The notes beneath the pieces are model-generated. The model had not been told where the DNA came from and ran no database searches. It saw only the letters and a program-made list of their open reading frames with translations. A DNA stretch of 64,000 nt. Source: VRUE01 sp963753245. Lineage in GTDB: Bacteria; Actinomycetota; Thermoleophilia; Solirubrobacterales; 70-9. Shown here piece after piece: positions 9,226 through 18,240 of this stretch. The first letter of the stretch is position 1, and every line of letters begins with the position of its first letter. Location: assembly GCA_963753245.1 (NCBI GenBank), contig CAVWBK010000002.1, positions 924,607 through 988,606 on the forward strand, given 5' to 3'. Both the position numbers and the translations under genes were made by a program.

Positions 9226-9396
9226 GCAAAACCGAACTACATTCCCGGCGGGGTTCGCGGTAGAAGTCAAAGCTGCGCCTCGCGTGCAACTTGTCCCGGT
9301 TGCCGTGGGGCTGACCGCCACCGAGCCAAGCATCCGCTGTCCGTGGCCTGTCGCTATCTTGACGCGAAAGGATCCGCCAGCGGGACGGATCGCCGA

Positions 9397-10554
9397 CTAC
9401 TTAGGGTCACGGACCCAGGCAGCAAAGGCCTCGATCCCGTCCACGACCCTCACCGAACGCAGGGAGCAAAACATGTCAAAGACGTGCGCTGCGCCGGGCA
9501 GCTGCGCGTAGATCACCGGGCTGGAGGAGCTGCTTCGCAGCCGTTGGGCGAAGTGCGCGGCGGCGTCGACTGAGGTCACGGTGTCATGGGTGCCGTGCGC
9601 AATGAAGAATGGGGGTGCGTCGGCCCGGATGTATGCCAATGGCGATGAGGGCGGTGACCCAGAAGCGCGGTTGCCGTAGTAGCCGTAGAGGCAGATGGCG
9701 GCGCTGACCGAGGTGTCATCGTGCTCGAAGCCAGGCTGAAACGCCTGGTCGTTGGGTGTAAGCGCGGCGATCGAAGCCAGGTGTGCTCCGGCGGAGCTGC
9801 CGGCCACCAACAGCAGCTCCGGATCGGCGCCATATTCGGGTGCGTGTTTCCGCAGCCAAGCGATCGCCCTCTTGGCGTCAATCTGGGACTTCGGGAAGCT
9901 GCCATCACTCCGCAGTCGATAGTTCGCACTTGCGCACACCCAGCCTCGGTTAGCGAGCCCGTAAAAGATCGCGCGAGCCTCGCGACTCTTGGCTCCCATC
10001 CGGAAGTGTCCGCCGTGGAAGTGGATCAACAGCGGGGCTCCGGTCGGGTGGGAACGGTGGCGATACAGATCCAGCTGGTTCGCTCTGCCCGCCTCCCCAT
10101 AGCTGAGGTTCGTGATCCGTTCCACATCACGCCGCCACAAGGGAACTGGCGTCAACAGAATCCGCGCGAGGGAATGTCCGCTCGCCAGCCGAGTACCTGC
10201 TCGCCGCTCGCCCGCTTGGAAGCCGCCGGCGCCGAGCTCACGGCCAATCGAGTGTTCGATCACCGGACCAGCCTGTACTCCTCGCCAGGCGAGGGCCGCG
10301 AGGCCGATCGACGTCAAGGCGGCCACGCCGAGTGCGGCCAGCCCGCCCGGCGAGCTCAGATCACCTTGTGCAAACGCCAAAAAGGTCGAGGCGATCAGCC
10401 AGTAGAGAGCGACAAACGGGAGCTCATTCACCACGATCCCGAAAAAGAAGCTGAGCGGGCCCAGAGGCCACGGGTGTCGCCGCGGTCTGAGCGCCAATAA
10501 CGTTCCCAGTGCGAGAATCGCGACTGACCAGATATATCCGAGCGGCACACTCAC
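9397..10554 (-). CDS. Membrane-anchored alpha/beta hydrolase (esterase/lipase)
   Basis: 385 residues. Three N-terminal membrane helices (residues about 8-100) are followed by an alpha/beta-hydrolase-3 domain. Visible motifs: oxyanion-hole HFHGGHFRMG near residue 178, nucleophile elbow GSSAG (LLVAGSSAGAHLAS) near 253, acid HGTHD near 330 and catalytic His in GAAHVF near 358. This is the hormone-sensitive-lipase-like architecture. The membrane part fits action on acyl esters at or outside the membrane, and similar proteins are annotated as esterases. The natural substrate is unknown. Confidence 0.85.
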   Translation of the reverse strand: MSVPLGYIWSVAILALGTLLALRPRRHPWPLGPLSFFFGIVVNELPFVALYWLIASTFLAFAQGDLSSPGGLAALGVAALTSIGLAALAWRGVQAGPVIEHSIGRELGAGGFQAGERRAGTRLASGHSLARILLTPVPLWRRDVERITNLSYGEAGRANQLDLYRHRSHPTGAPLLIHFHGGHFRMGAKSREARAIFYGLANRGWVCASANYRLRSDGSFPKSQIDAKRAIAWLRKHAPEYGADPELLLVAGSSAGAHLASIAALTPNDQAFQPGFEHDDTSVSAAICLYGYYGNRASGSPPSSPLAYIRADAPPFFIAHGTHDTVTSVDAAAHFAQRLRSSSSSPVIYAQLPGAAHVFDMFCSLRSVRVVDGIEAFAAWVRDPK

Positions 10555-11119
10555 GTCGGCACGGTCTGTGTCGTCAGGATCATGGCCATCAGCTCCCAGT
10601 ACCTACCCGTGTGCGCCGGCTTAGCCACCATGGACTGGCGCGGGCCGAGGGGGGAGCATCGGCCCACCCAGCCGGGCCCGAGAACAGCCGGCCTGCGGTG
10701 GCTCCGAGCCCGCGATTTCGTTGGCGGCTCAAAGTGGCGCTTGTTTCGTTTTGCTGCTTGATAGGCGAAGCGTCCGTTCAGATGGCGCCTTCGGGCCCCC
10801 AGGGAGTCCGACATCTCAGCGTGAACAGCAAGCCAATGTCTCACCGATATCGAAGAGGCAATCGAGCGGCTGAGACAGCTGGATGGCCCGCTTCCAAGGT
10901 CAGCGCCAGCTTCGCCTTCCCTGGAACTTCGATGCCCGCGCGGGTTCTCTTGCCGGCTCAGTGCGATACGGGAAGGGTGAGCTTCGATGCCACCGTCCAC
11001 CAACGCCTGCGGTCGGTGCGCTGCTGCAGATCTTCGGCAGCACGCGGTGATCCGTTGAGATGAAGCTTCTTCAGCAGGTCGCCTTCGATCTCGATCCGAA
11101 GGGCGCTCCTGGCGCTGCC
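10555..11119. other. Gene-poor stretch
   Basis: Open frames on both strands (for example 10509-11063 plus and 10551-11003 minus) lack domains and binding sites. Some peptide-like stretches on the minus strand between 10850 and 11100 suggest an old degraded gene, but I cannot name it. Confidence 0.4.
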
Positions 11120-11569
11120 TCAGCAGGTGCTGGAGCGGAGAGTCACCCTGGCCTTTCGCGTGATCCCATCGAGCTCTACCCGGAACTGGTAGCGCCCCGC
11201 CGGGAGCGCCAGCGAAGCCACCTTGTACTCCTCTGCCGTCGCCAGGTCGGCATTGTTGCCGCTGGCCTCGAAGAGGCTGCCCGTCGGCGAATGATCTGGA
11301 TGACCCGGCCCGCTCAGGTTCAGCCGCTGCTTACCCGGAATCTTCATCTGGGCCCAGCGGTAAAAAAAGGTGATCGAGTAGACCGGATCGGATTCGCAGG
11401 ATGTCACGGTGTCGCCGCTCTTCACCGCCATGAGGTGATGTCCGTCGGTGTTGGTCTGGATCTTGGTGATCTGTAGCGCCGGGATGGATGCCGCGGTCGC
11501 GGTTGCGTCAACGCCCAACGAAAAGACTGCGCCGAACGAGACGGCGAGGCCGATTACAAGGCTTCTCAT
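11120..11569 (-). CDS. Small secreted protein of unknown function
   Basis: 149 residues with a clear signal peptide (cleavage near residues 25-27, A-T-A-A-S). The mature part is beta-rich: S-I-T-F-F-Y-R-W-A-Q-M-K near residue 65 and a C-terminal V-A-S-L-A-L-P-A-G-R-Y-Q-F-R-V-E-L-D typical of an Ig-like or pre-peptidase beta-sandwich. Cysteines near the start of the mature chain and at the very C-terminus could pair. No family is recognised. Monocistronic; upstream DNA to 11935 shows no gene. Confidence 0.65.
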   Translation of the reverse strand: MRSLVIGLAVSFGAVFSLGVDATATAASIPALQITKIQTNTDGHHLMAVKSGDTVTSCESDPVYSITFFYRWAQMKIPGKQRLNLSGPGHPDHSPTGSLFEASGNNADLATAEEYKVASLALPAGRYQFRVELDGITRKARVTLRSSTC

Positions 11570-11935
11570 TCCGGCTCCTTGGTCTGAGGGTCGGTTTGAA
11601 CGGGTTAGCTCAGCCTACCCTCCCGCTTCGTCAAGACAAGAAGAGGCGCCCAGGGGGCACCCCGGCCGGCGAGCAATGGCCGGGACCGCGGCCCCCCAGC
11701 AAGCCCGACGAGGTCTTCGGGATCTCAACGTGCCCGCACACACGCCCACCAATCCGTGCCGGGTGCCCCCCCGCGTCTCACCCGTCCGCGCCGCGCCAAG
11801 CCAGGGCCTTGGCCAAGGGTCCGGGGGCTGGGCGCGGTGCGGTGAGACGCAGTGGCGAAGCTGGCGCGGGTGAAAAGGGCGGCACAACCCGACGGGCTGA
11901 GTTGGGGGTTTTCGGTGGCCGAGCGCCCTTTTGGA
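11570..11935. other. GC-rich intergenic, no gene
   Basis: Proline/arginine-coding low-complexity frames on the plus strand only; homopolymeric C runs near 11770. Nothing supportable. Confidence 0.5.
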
Positions 11936-12391
11936 CTACTTCACCGCCCGTCCCTTGGCATTGATCGCGTACCAGCTGCCACCGAACTCCTTGGTGCCGA
12001 CGTATGAGGTTTCCCCGGGTTTGGTGGTTTCGATGTCGATGTACAGCGGGTGGCCGGCATAGACGAGCTGTCGCTCACCAACGACGCTGATGGTCGACAA
12101 AAGGGAGGCGCGGACGCCCGGTCCGGCGGTCGGCTTGTCGGTCTCGGACTGCGGGAGCCATTTCGCCATGCAGCCAGCCTGCTTCACACAGGTGTCCTTC
12201 CTCGGAGGGTCCTTGCTGAACTCGAAGAGCGTCGTGCCGGCGGTGTTGACCAGGATCTTGCCGAGCTTCGTCTTGCGCAGATATACCGAGCGAAAGCTGG
12301 CGGCGTGCGCCGACAGTGTCGCGCTTTCAATCGCCGCGACCGATAGAGCCGCGAGAAGGACGGCAACCAACGACAGATATACGCGCTTCAC
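11936..12391 (-). CDS. Secreted protein with PF03640 (COG4315) repeats
   Basis: 151 residues with a signal peptide (cleavage about residue 28). Two copies of the 'secreted repeat of unknown function' are visible: ILVNTAGTTLFEFSKDPP, then C-V-K-Q-A-G-C-M-A-K-W-L-P, and later RQLVYAGHPLYIDIETTKPG with SWYAINAKG at the end. The D-x-x-G-x-T-L-Y/F...C-x-G-x-C-A-x-x-W-P pattern is diagnostic. Function is unknown; family members are extracellular and often sit near electron-transfer genes. The cysteine pair is intact. Confidence 0.85.
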   Translation of the reverse strand: MKRVYLSLVAVLLAALSVAAIESATLSAHAASFRSVYLRKTKLGKILVNTAGTTLFEFSKDPPRKDTCVKQAGCMAKWLPQSETDKPTAGPGVRASLLSTISVVGERQLVYAGHPLYIDIETTKPGETSYVGTKEFGGSWYAINAKGRAVK

Positions 12392-12478
12392 GGGATCGCC
12401 TCCTGAATCGTTGCGGGTCAGCGACGCTCAGCGACGCCAATCTTCCCACAGTTGCCTTGGCAAAGCTCCACACCAGGC

Positions 12479-13006
12479 TCAGCCGGTGCTCTTAATCACC
12501 ACCGGGAATCTCTCGTGGAGCTTCATGAAATCGGAAAATGACGTATCGACTCTGAGGGTTGCGACGGGGTTTCCCGATTTCCCGAATAGGAAGCCCTGTC
12601 CAACCGACGAGCAGCGCGATTCTTCCCCCTCAACGCATGGCCATTCGATGTGAAATTCGCGGCCCGAGTCAACCTCATCCACTGAGTCTTTCCCTGAGCA
12701 GATCAAAAAGTGGATGGCGAGGGCGCTGCAGTCGTCGGTGAAGAGCTCCCCCACCTTCCTGGACCCGGACATCAGTTCGACGGTTGAATGAATTTCAAAT
12801 TCTTCTTCGACTCTGTGTTTATGGACAGCTGTGACGACCCCTGCAAGGTGCAGCGTCTTTCCCGGCCTCTGAAGCGGGGCGCCCGATGCCCAGGGGGCGC
12901 TCGCAATTCCGATCAGCAGCGCGGAGAGTCCGATCGCGCCCAGGAGGCGCCCAAAGCGCCGGCTTCGCGTCCGCAAAGCCGGCGCTCCGCATTCAGCTTG
13001 AGACAT
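12479..13006 (-). CDS. Secreted hypothetical protein
   Basis: 175 residues starting at an ATG with a strong AAGGAGG binding site; the in-frame ATG at 13042 is less likely. A basic N-region and a hydrophobic helix (LGAIGLSALLIGIASAPWAS) form a signal peptide or anchor. The mature part is beta-rich with four cysteines that may form disulfides (D-D-C-S, I-C-S-G, W-P-C-V-E, S-R-C-S-S). I do not recognise the family. It forms, with the two secreted genes to its left, a run of small exported proteins, each with its own upstream gap. Confidence 0.65.
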   Translation of the reverse strand: MSQAECGAPALRTRSRRFGRLLGAIGLSALLIGIASAPWASGAPLQRPGKTLHLAGVVTAVHKHRVEEEFEIHSTVELMSGSRKVGELFTDDCSALAIHFLICSGKDSVDEVDSGREFHIEWPCVEGEESRCSSVGQGFLFGKSGNPVATLRVDTSFSDFMKLHERFPVVIKSTG

Positions 13007-13019
13007 CGCTACCTCCTTG

Positions 13020-13753
13020 GAAGCATCACTATTGAACACCATGTGAATTCCGCTTTAGTCTTGCCGGGGTGCGCGCAGCGGCGCCCTCAATGAATCTGTG
13101 ATGCCGCTGAGCTCGCGAACAGACTACGGGGCAGCGGCGCAGGAATCCAGCGTCCTTGGGTGGGTGGGGACAATGCGAGAGGCGAGCGGTGGCACGGGGA
13201 GGCCGATTACGTCTCGCTATTGCCTGGCTGGCGCCGGCATATCGTGACGAAAGCAGGCAGAATTCGCGTGTACTGGGTCCGGCACTCCCTCGATGGCGCC
13301 TTGGAGGCTGGCTCAGCAAACGCGTCGGCCGTGCGCTCTCGCCCCCAAGCGGTCTTGGCGCATTGACCGGTGACGCTGATTGCCTGCCCCCCCAGCTGAC
13401 TCTGATCCTTGAACTCGCGGCAACCGTTGGACCGAAAACTCTGGGTCAGTCCAACTCAGGGGCCCGTCACGGCCAGGTTCCTGGAAGCCGACGTTTTCGC
13501 CGGTCGGGATCTCGGCAATCAGGGTCGCCCCGCGCTTGGCTCCGACCATCGATTTTCGATGGGGCCCGCTGCGGTTCTTTGGCCCCTCGGGGACACCGGC
13601 CGTCGGCCCTCGCCGATTTCGAGCGGCCAGGTTCGGCGCTGAGCTCAACGGTGCCTGGATGGAGATCGTCTGTAGGAACGGCTCGAAGCCGTCGACCTAT
13701 TTGCCCTGCGCGACGTAGATGCCGGTCGGCGCCTTGCCTGAGGAAGCACCGTC
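13020..13753. other. No intact gene
   Basis: Several long frames on both strands are shadows with biased composition. No ribosome binding site or domain. It adjoins a decayed collagen-like remnant and may be part of the same eroded locus. Confidence 0.4.
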
Positions 13754-13899
13754 GTCAACGGGCCAGATTCTCCCTGCCACCCGCCCTTGGTCCCACCGGG
13801 CCGCGTTCGCCGCTAGAGAGCTGACCTGCCTTGAAGTCACTCGCGAGCACCGAGCGCCTCTTGACTTTGGCGACGATCACCGCGCCTTTCCTCGCTGGC
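13754..13899 (-). pseudogene. Remnant of a collagen-like surface protein
   Basis: On the minus strand a 45-codon stretch reads V-K-R-R-S-V-L-A-S-D-F-K-A-G-Q-L followed by G-E-R-G-P-V-G-P before a stop. This is the junction typical of actinobacterial proteins that carry repeated 'S-V-x-S-x-D-F-K-x-G-Q-L-P' modules followed by G-x-y collagen-like repeats. Upstream and downstream frames are broken and no start is present, so only a fragment survives. The identification rests on pattern memory, not a search. Confidence 0.4.
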
Positions 13900-14023
13900 G
13901 GGTGCTCAACCCCGCGCGGGTCGACGGGATTACCGTCCCGCTTCTCTCGTCAAGATGGAATGGCCGCAGTGGAGGTGCCCCAGGACAACACGGCGGATCC
14001 GCAAGCCCGACGTACGAGCCTGG

Positions 14024-14845
14024 CTAACCGCACATCTTTTCGGCCAGGGCGTTCGCCTCCTCGTTGACCAGGTTCACGACTTCCTCGTCGGTGGGCCCGG
14101 TTTCGATCTGGGGTCCGTTGATCCTGATTTCTCCGCCCGCTTCCAAGCCGGGCACGGCGGTCTCGGTGTCCCCAGGCTTATGAACCCCGAGTCCAAAGAG
14201 AGCTAATGATCGCTCAAGCGCATTCTGCTCGGTTTCTACGCGGTACTGAGGAACGATTGGCTGGTACACAAACGGCGTCGCCAAACGGCCCGCGCGGGAG
14301 AGCGCGAGCTCCTGTTGGGCAAACTTGCGAAACGCTTCGGAGGTATCGACAAACGTGATCCCTCGCGATGCGCAGTGCGCAAACAGGTCGTTTGTTACCA
14401 CGCTGGTGTAGTCCGGCCTGAGGTCGAGACCGGCGCGCTCATCGAGGAGAAAGATCGGGGTCACAGTTACCACTGAGCCTGGAGGCAATCCGCGCTTCGC
14501 CGCCGACGCCTTTGCTTTCAGATGCGCCGGAGGGCCCTGGGTTCTGTGGCGGGCCCGGATATGCACCGGGGGGCTGACGGCTGTCAGGGGTTTGTCACCC
14601 GAAAGGGCGCTTCCGGTGACGATCCATGTGCCCGGCGCAAGCGCCAGCTTGTATGTGCCGGCCGCGCTGACCGTGCCAACGCCCCCGATTACCCCCTGCG
14701 GGTTCACGCCCTCCACGATCTCGGCTGAGGCCCCGTTGGGAATGCCGCTAACTCTTCCGGTCAACGTCCCGGTCGCTGCCTGCGCTGAACCCACCACGAC
14801 GAGCGCGCATCCCACAGCGCTGAGGAGTCCCCTCAAGATGCTCAC
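14024..14845 (-). CDS. Secreted protein with carboxypeptidase-regulatory-like N-domain
   Basis: 273 residues from a GTG; the longer open frame to 14956 has an unlikely N-terminus. The signal peptide is SILRGLLSAVGCALVVVGSA. The first mature domain (about 25-95: TGTLTGRVSGIPNGASAEIV ... GTYKLALAPGTWIV) resembles a peptidase-associated beta-sandwich. The second (about 120-270) contains V-V-T-V-T-P-I-F-L-L-D-E and G-I-T-F-V-D-T-S-E-A-F and has no family I can name. Extracellular role unknown. Confidence 0.6.
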   Translation of the reverse strand: MSILRGLLSAVGCALVVVGSAQAATGTLTGRVSGIPNGASAEIVEGVNPQGVIGGVGTVSAAGTYKLALAPGTWIVTGSALSGDKPLTAVSPPVHIRARHRTQGPPAHLKAKASAAKRGLPPGSVVTVTPIFLLDERAGLDLRPDYTSVVTNDLFAHCASRGITFVDTSEAFRKFAQQELALSRAGRLATPFVYQPIVPQYRVETEQNALERSLALFGLGVHKPGDTETAVPGLEAGGEIRINGPQIETGPTDEEVVNLVNEEANALAEKMCG

Positions 14846-15237
14846 CTCACGAGCATATGGAGGCCACCGGGCCGGGTCAAGAGCCGGGACCTCAGAGGGC
14901 CGTGGCCCATCTTGGCGCGCAACCGCCGCTCGACCAGGGCGGCCTGTTGCGGGCACCTACCAGTGGAGCCAATGCGGGATTCGATCTCGTTGCTCTCGCT
15001 TCCACCGAGACTCGGGCGTCTCGGCAATCACAGAGGAGGGGTGCGCATCGGGCGACAAGCAGGTGCGCGCGCCGCGCCGCGATCCCTGTCGCGATCGGTG
15101 TCGACGATCGTGCCGGTGGGCGGCGGCGAGCACCTCGGTAGGTGCTCGACATCAACCGCAGGCTCGTAGACCGCCTTTTTTATAAGGAATTGAGTCCCGA
15201 TTGAGCCCCCTAGCTCGTCACATTCGTACCATCACGC
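14846..15237. other. Gene-free stretch with hairpin and short relaxase-like relic
   Basis: No gene supported. A perfect 8-bp hairpin (GAGCACCT/AGGTGCTC) lies at 15128-15147. On the minus strand, 15078-15120 can encode T-G-T-I-V-D-T-D-R-D-R-D-R, close to T-G-T-I-L-D-A-D-R-D-R-D-R of the relaxase at 39832-42449, so a short piece of a mobile element may be present. Confidence 0.35.
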
Positions 15238-15263
15238 GGAAACCCCGCCTGAGCGGGGTTTCC
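15238..15263 (-). terminator. Hairpin terminator belonging to a tRNA-His 3' end
   Basis: GGAAACCCCGC, a 4-nt loop, then GCGGGGTTTCC: an 11-bp perfect stem directly after the tRNA half in the minus direction. A decayed version of the same hairpin follows the other copy near 25787-25812. Confidence 0.6.
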
Positions 15264-15265
15264 AG

Positions 15266-15310
15266 AGGGGTGGACGACCGGATTCGAACCGGCGACCGCC
15301 TGGACCACAA
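15266..15310 (-). repeat. attachment-site-like repeat: 3' half of tRNA-His (copy A)
   Basis: 45 bp identical to 25815-25859. Read on the minus strand it gives TTGTGG (GTG anticodon), the 3' anticodon strand, a variable loop, a perfect T-arm around GGTTCGAATCC and the acceptor strand ending CCACCCC. The 5' half is missing. Tyrosine integrases commonly use the anticodon-to-3' part of a tRNA gene as core site and leave such half-copies at the far end of an element. Confidence 0.75.
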
Positions 15311-15329
15311 ATCTGGAGATCAGGCTGAC

Positions 15330-15440
15330 TCAGGCTGATCCGTGCCTGGCGGAGTTGATTGGAGTTGGTGTGAGTTGGGCGTGGCTGAATCGGGATTGTC
15401 CCCTTTTGTACCCCACGTGCGTGAGCAGATCGTCAGCGTG
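15330..15440 (-). pseudogene. Relic of an integrase 3' end beside the tRNA half
   Basis: Minus-strand codons read D-L-L-T-H-V near 15435 and A-R-H-G-S-A-stop at 15330. The complete integrase at 26687-27982 ends D-L-L-T-H-M ... A-R-H-G-P-A-stop. An alternative frame between them keeps K-G-D-N-P-D-S-A-T-P-N, so the relic is frameshifted. It shows that a sister element with a related integrase once ended at this tRNA half. Confidence 0.65.
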
Positions 15441-15676
15441 GCGAAGCGATCAAATGGCGCCTGCCATGTAGAGCTGGACAGGAAGGCCTTGGCCGCGGCG
15501 TTGGGGCAGGGCGGGATTCCATTGATCGACGGCGTTCACCAGAGTGCACGATGATGACTCCGGAGGCGATTCGCATAGAACATAGACCTTAGGGACGCCG
15601 ACGGTGTCGTGACAGACGAAGAAACCCAGCGCCTGCTCGGCCACGCCCGGACGACGACCCACGGCGGTGTCTTCTC

Positions 15677-16576
15677 TCAACGCACCTTGCGGTTCCCATC
15701 TGAGAGCAGGCGGTGGCGCAATTCGGCGCCGCGCCCGGCGGCCACCGCGCGTCCGGCGCGCCGCGGGTCCAGATCGACGCCACGATCGTGCGCCAGGTCG
15801 ATCAGCTCCTGCCGTTCGGTGTCCTCCCGCGCCCAGCGCAGCACTAACCAGGCGAGCGCTCCCAACATCACAGCCCCGCTTTGGACCATCAGCACCACAC
15901 CGGAGATGCTCTGGTCGGTAAGGGGTTCAATCCCGTGCGCATGGTCGCTCGCGACGTAGAAGGGGTAGAGCACCGAGCCCGACCACATCAGGATGTTGGC
16001 CAGGCCCATTGTGGAGAAGTGGACAACGGCGACGTAGATCGCCTTGGCGCCGTTGCCAAACCATTCGGGCTTAGGGAAAGGGCCGAGCAGCGCCAACCAC
16101 ATCACCATCCCGGCGCCGATGAAGCAGGCGTGCTCGCAGAGATGTATACCCTCATGTTCCGCGGCGAGCTGGTAAGTGGACGGCAGATGCCAGCCGTACA
16201 TGACCGCGAGCCAAATGGCAACGGCCACCACCGGGTTCATCAGCGTTTGGAGGTGGCTCATCCCCGGCCTGGTCAGAAGCGGCACGAGAACCGGACCGGT
16301 GAGGCCAAGCGCCAGGAGCAACGCCGCCTCGTCGAAGAGGATTGTGTGTTGGATCATGTGGCCGAAGACGAAGTCGTCGGCCAGCTCGTCCATTGGGCCG
16401 ACCGTGGCGAGCACGATCAGAGCGATGCCGCAAATAAAGCTCGCTTGACGAATCACGGATGGCTGCCTTCCCTGCTCTCGCAGCTGCCCGACCCGCACGA
16501 AGTAGGCGACCCCGATCAGCAGCGGCAGCGTGATCGAGGTGACCGTGCTCCATTCGAGCGTCAGGTCTAGGTTCAT
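15677..16576 (-). CDS. CtaG-type cytochrome c oxidase assembly protein 1
   Basis: 299 residues, seven to eight membrane helices, caa3_CtaG family. Histidine-containing motifs of the family are visible: FGHMIQHTILF near residue 72, YGWHLPSTYQ near 127, H-E-G-I-H-L-C-E-H-A-C-F near 140 and the L-T-D-Q-S-I-S-G late motif near 220. It is thought to assist copper delivery to subunit I of aa3/caa3 oxidases at the membrane. The C-terminal 60 residues are charged and cytosolic. It sits at the left edge of a copper/oxidase module; 40 bp of its tail recurs in inverted orientation at 16725. Confidence 0.88.
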   Translation of the reverse strand: MNLDLTLEWSTVTSITLPLLIGVAYFVRVGQLREQGRQPSVIRQASFICGIALIVLATVGPMDELADDFVFGHMIQHTILFDEAALLLALGLTGPVLVPLLTRPGMSHLQTLMNPVVAVAIWLAVMYGWHLPSTYQLAAEHEGIHLCEHACFIGAGMVMWLALLGPFPKPEWFGNGAKAIYVAVVHFSTMGLANILMWSGSVLYPFYVASDHAHGIEPLTDQSISGVVLMVQSGAVMLGALAWLVLRWAREDTERQELIDLAHDRGVDLDPRRAGRAVAAGRGAELRHRLLSDGNRKVR

Positions 16577-16681
16577 CGAGGCTGCCTATCGCAACCAACT
16601 CGCCGACGACAGGCGAGCGGATCGAGGCCTTGGGCTACTTCGGGCAGGGCGAGAGGATCGACCTCGAAGGCCGTTGAGTGC

Positions 16682-16877
16682 ATGTTGCTGACCCTTGCGA
16701 TCTTCACCTGGGTCCGCCTGGGCTGGGCGCGGGAGGACACCGAACGGCAGGAGCTGATCGACCTCGCCCGCGGGACCCGTGAGTGGAGATCAGCTCGGCT
16801 TGAGCGGCGGGAGCGGTGGCCGCCGGCCGCGGCGGCGAGCTCCGTGAACGGATCGAAGCCGAGCGACAGCCACAGTA
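16682..16877 (+). pseudogene. Inverted fragment of a CtaG-like 3' end
   Basis: The plus strand encodes LLTLAIFTWVRLGWARED followed by T-E-R-Q-E-L-I-D-L-A-R, matching the last helix and tail of the neighbouring CtaG (L-R-W-A-R-E-D-T-E-R-Q-E-L-I-D-L-A). At DNA level about 40 bp beginning at 16725 is the near-perfect inverse of 15795-15840. The fragment lacks the other helices and is not a gene. It is probably left from an inversion or from a second ctaG lost by recombination. Confidence 0.6.
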
Positions 16878-16880
16878 GGG

Positions 16881-17645
16881 TCATCTCGCTTTCCGGATCG
16901 CCGTTTCGATCGCTTCCGCGGATTCGGGGGTGCCGAGCGATTCCTTGCCGCTAGGACCTTCGACGCGGAAGGATGGGGTCCCGGTGAATTCGAGCCGTTC
17001 GGCTTCTTCGGTCGTTGCTTCGACCTTGCTGATCAGCCTCTTGCTCTTACGTTCGGTGTTCCATTTCGCCAGGTTTGGAACCTTGGCGCCCTTCGCGATC
17101 GAGGTCAGGAACGAATCGGTGACGTAACCGGATCTCTCCTCCTCCTGATTGCGGTAGAAGAGCTCGATGAAGTTCCAGCCGCGGCCCTGTTCGCCGGCCG
17201 CCAGCGCCGCAGCCCCGGCGGGAATCGACTGTTCGCTGATGATGGTGAAGTTGCGAAATTCGATCTTCGCTTCGCCTTCGCTGACCTGGCGAGAGATGAT
17301 CTGGGGGATCACTTCTTCGGAGAACTCTTTGCAGATCGGGCACTGCAGGTCGCCGAACTCGAGCAAGGTCACCTCCGCCTTCGGCTGTCCGAGGAGAGTC
17401 CCGTGCTGCGGGATGCCGGCCAGCAGCTTTTCCACCTGACCCACTTCGTTGAGGCTGGCGCTGCGAGGGCTGCTGCTTTCGTTGTTATTGGTCACGACTA
17501 GGACGACCGCCCCGATGATCACCACCAGGAGGACGGCGACAAATCCGAGCTGGCCCAGCCGCTTGCGTCGTGCCTCGGCCTCCGCCTCGGTTTCTTCGCG
17601 CATCCGATTCTGGCGACGCTGTTCGCGCTCTTTCTTGCCGCTCAT
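16881..17645 (-). CDS. Membrane-anchored DsbA-like thiol oxidoreductase
   Basis: 254 residues: charged cytosolic N-terminus with coiled-coil bias, one membrane helix (about 33-52), then an extracellular thioredoxin/DsbA fold (Thioredoxin_4). The active site is C102-P-I-C105 in FGDLQCPICKEF; the cis-Pro loop appears as F-T-G-T-P-S-F near residue 229. Its ATG overlaps the stop of the VKOR gene by 4 bp. DsbA-like and VKOR together form a complete disulfide-forming pair, in which VKOR re-oxidises the DsbA-like partner. Within this module they may mature copper-binding cysteine proteins such as SCO1. Confidence 0.9.
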   Translation of the reverse strand: MSGKKEREQRRQNRMREETEAEAEARRKRLGQLGFVAVLLVVIIGAVVLVVTNNNESSSPRSASLNEVGQVEKLLAGIPQHGTLLGQPKAEVTLLEFGDLQCPICKEFSEEVIPQIISRQVSEGEAKIEFRNFTIISEQSIPAGAAALAAGEQGRGWNFIELFYRNQEEERSGYVTDSFLTSIAKGAKVPNLAKWNTERKSKRLISKVEATTEEAERLEFTGTPSFRVEGPSGKESLGTPESAEAIETAIRKAR

Positions 17646-18121
17646 GGGCCTTCCTTTCTGGGTTCGATTCGTTTGAGGATGTTTGGCTGTGCACTTGCCC
17701 TTCCCGCATAGGCGATCGCGCGGAGCGCGTTGAGCGCGAAGAGGATGGTCATCAGCACCGCGCTCGTCACGCACCACTGGCAGATCGCGTGGATGACGAA
17801 GAGCTCCAGGTAGGTCAGGTAGAGGCTGAAGCCGAAGCCGACGAGTGCCGCCCCGAAGCCGCCGAAGCGGCCGAGGTCGCCCGGCATGGACGCCGCAATG
17901 GCCAGGAACACGTAGCCGCCGACCCCGAACACCGCGATGTTAATTCCGGCGATGTGTGAATAGGAGCTGCTGGCCACCGTCTCACAACCCCCGCCGCCCG
18001 CCAGGCAGGCAGGAGCCCCGCCGCCGGAGTCCGCGATCGTGATGTAGGTGGCGACGCCGATGCCGATCAGTGCGATCGCGAAGGCAAGGCGCTGCAGCAG
18101 GATCTCGCTCGGCAATCTCAC
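17642..18121 (-). CDS. Vitamin K epoxide reductase (VKOR) family protein
   Basis: 159 residues, four membrane helices. The loop cysteine pair is C39/C46 and the redox CxxC is C114-Q-W-C117 after the conserved H-A-I. These are the residues needed to pass electrons from a periplasmic thiol partner to quinone. There is no fused thioredoxin domain, and the partner is encoded next with a 4-bp overlap. The pair therefore replaces the DsbA-DsbB couple, as is usual in actinobacteria. Confidence 0.92.
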   Translation of the reverse strand: MRLPSEILLQRLAFAIALIGIGVATYITIADSGGGAPACLAGGGGCETVASSSYSHIAGINIAVFGVGGYVFLAIAASMPGDLGRFGGFGAALVGFGFSLYLTYLELFVIHAICQWCVTSAVLMTILFALNALRAIAYAGRASAQPNILKRIEPRKEGP

Positions 18122-18240
18122 GCCGGTTCTTTCTGAGCGATTCGCTTCATTGCGCTCCTCGAGCTCGTTTCACAAACTGTTCCGATTTGCGCCCGGAAGG
18201 CCAAGGGCGGGCGGCCCACAGGCCGCCCGCCACCCGCTCC

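Noticed and set aside
13156..13824. 222-codon plus-strand frame
   Set aside because: No domain, no binding site, and composition typical of a GC-rich shadow frame.
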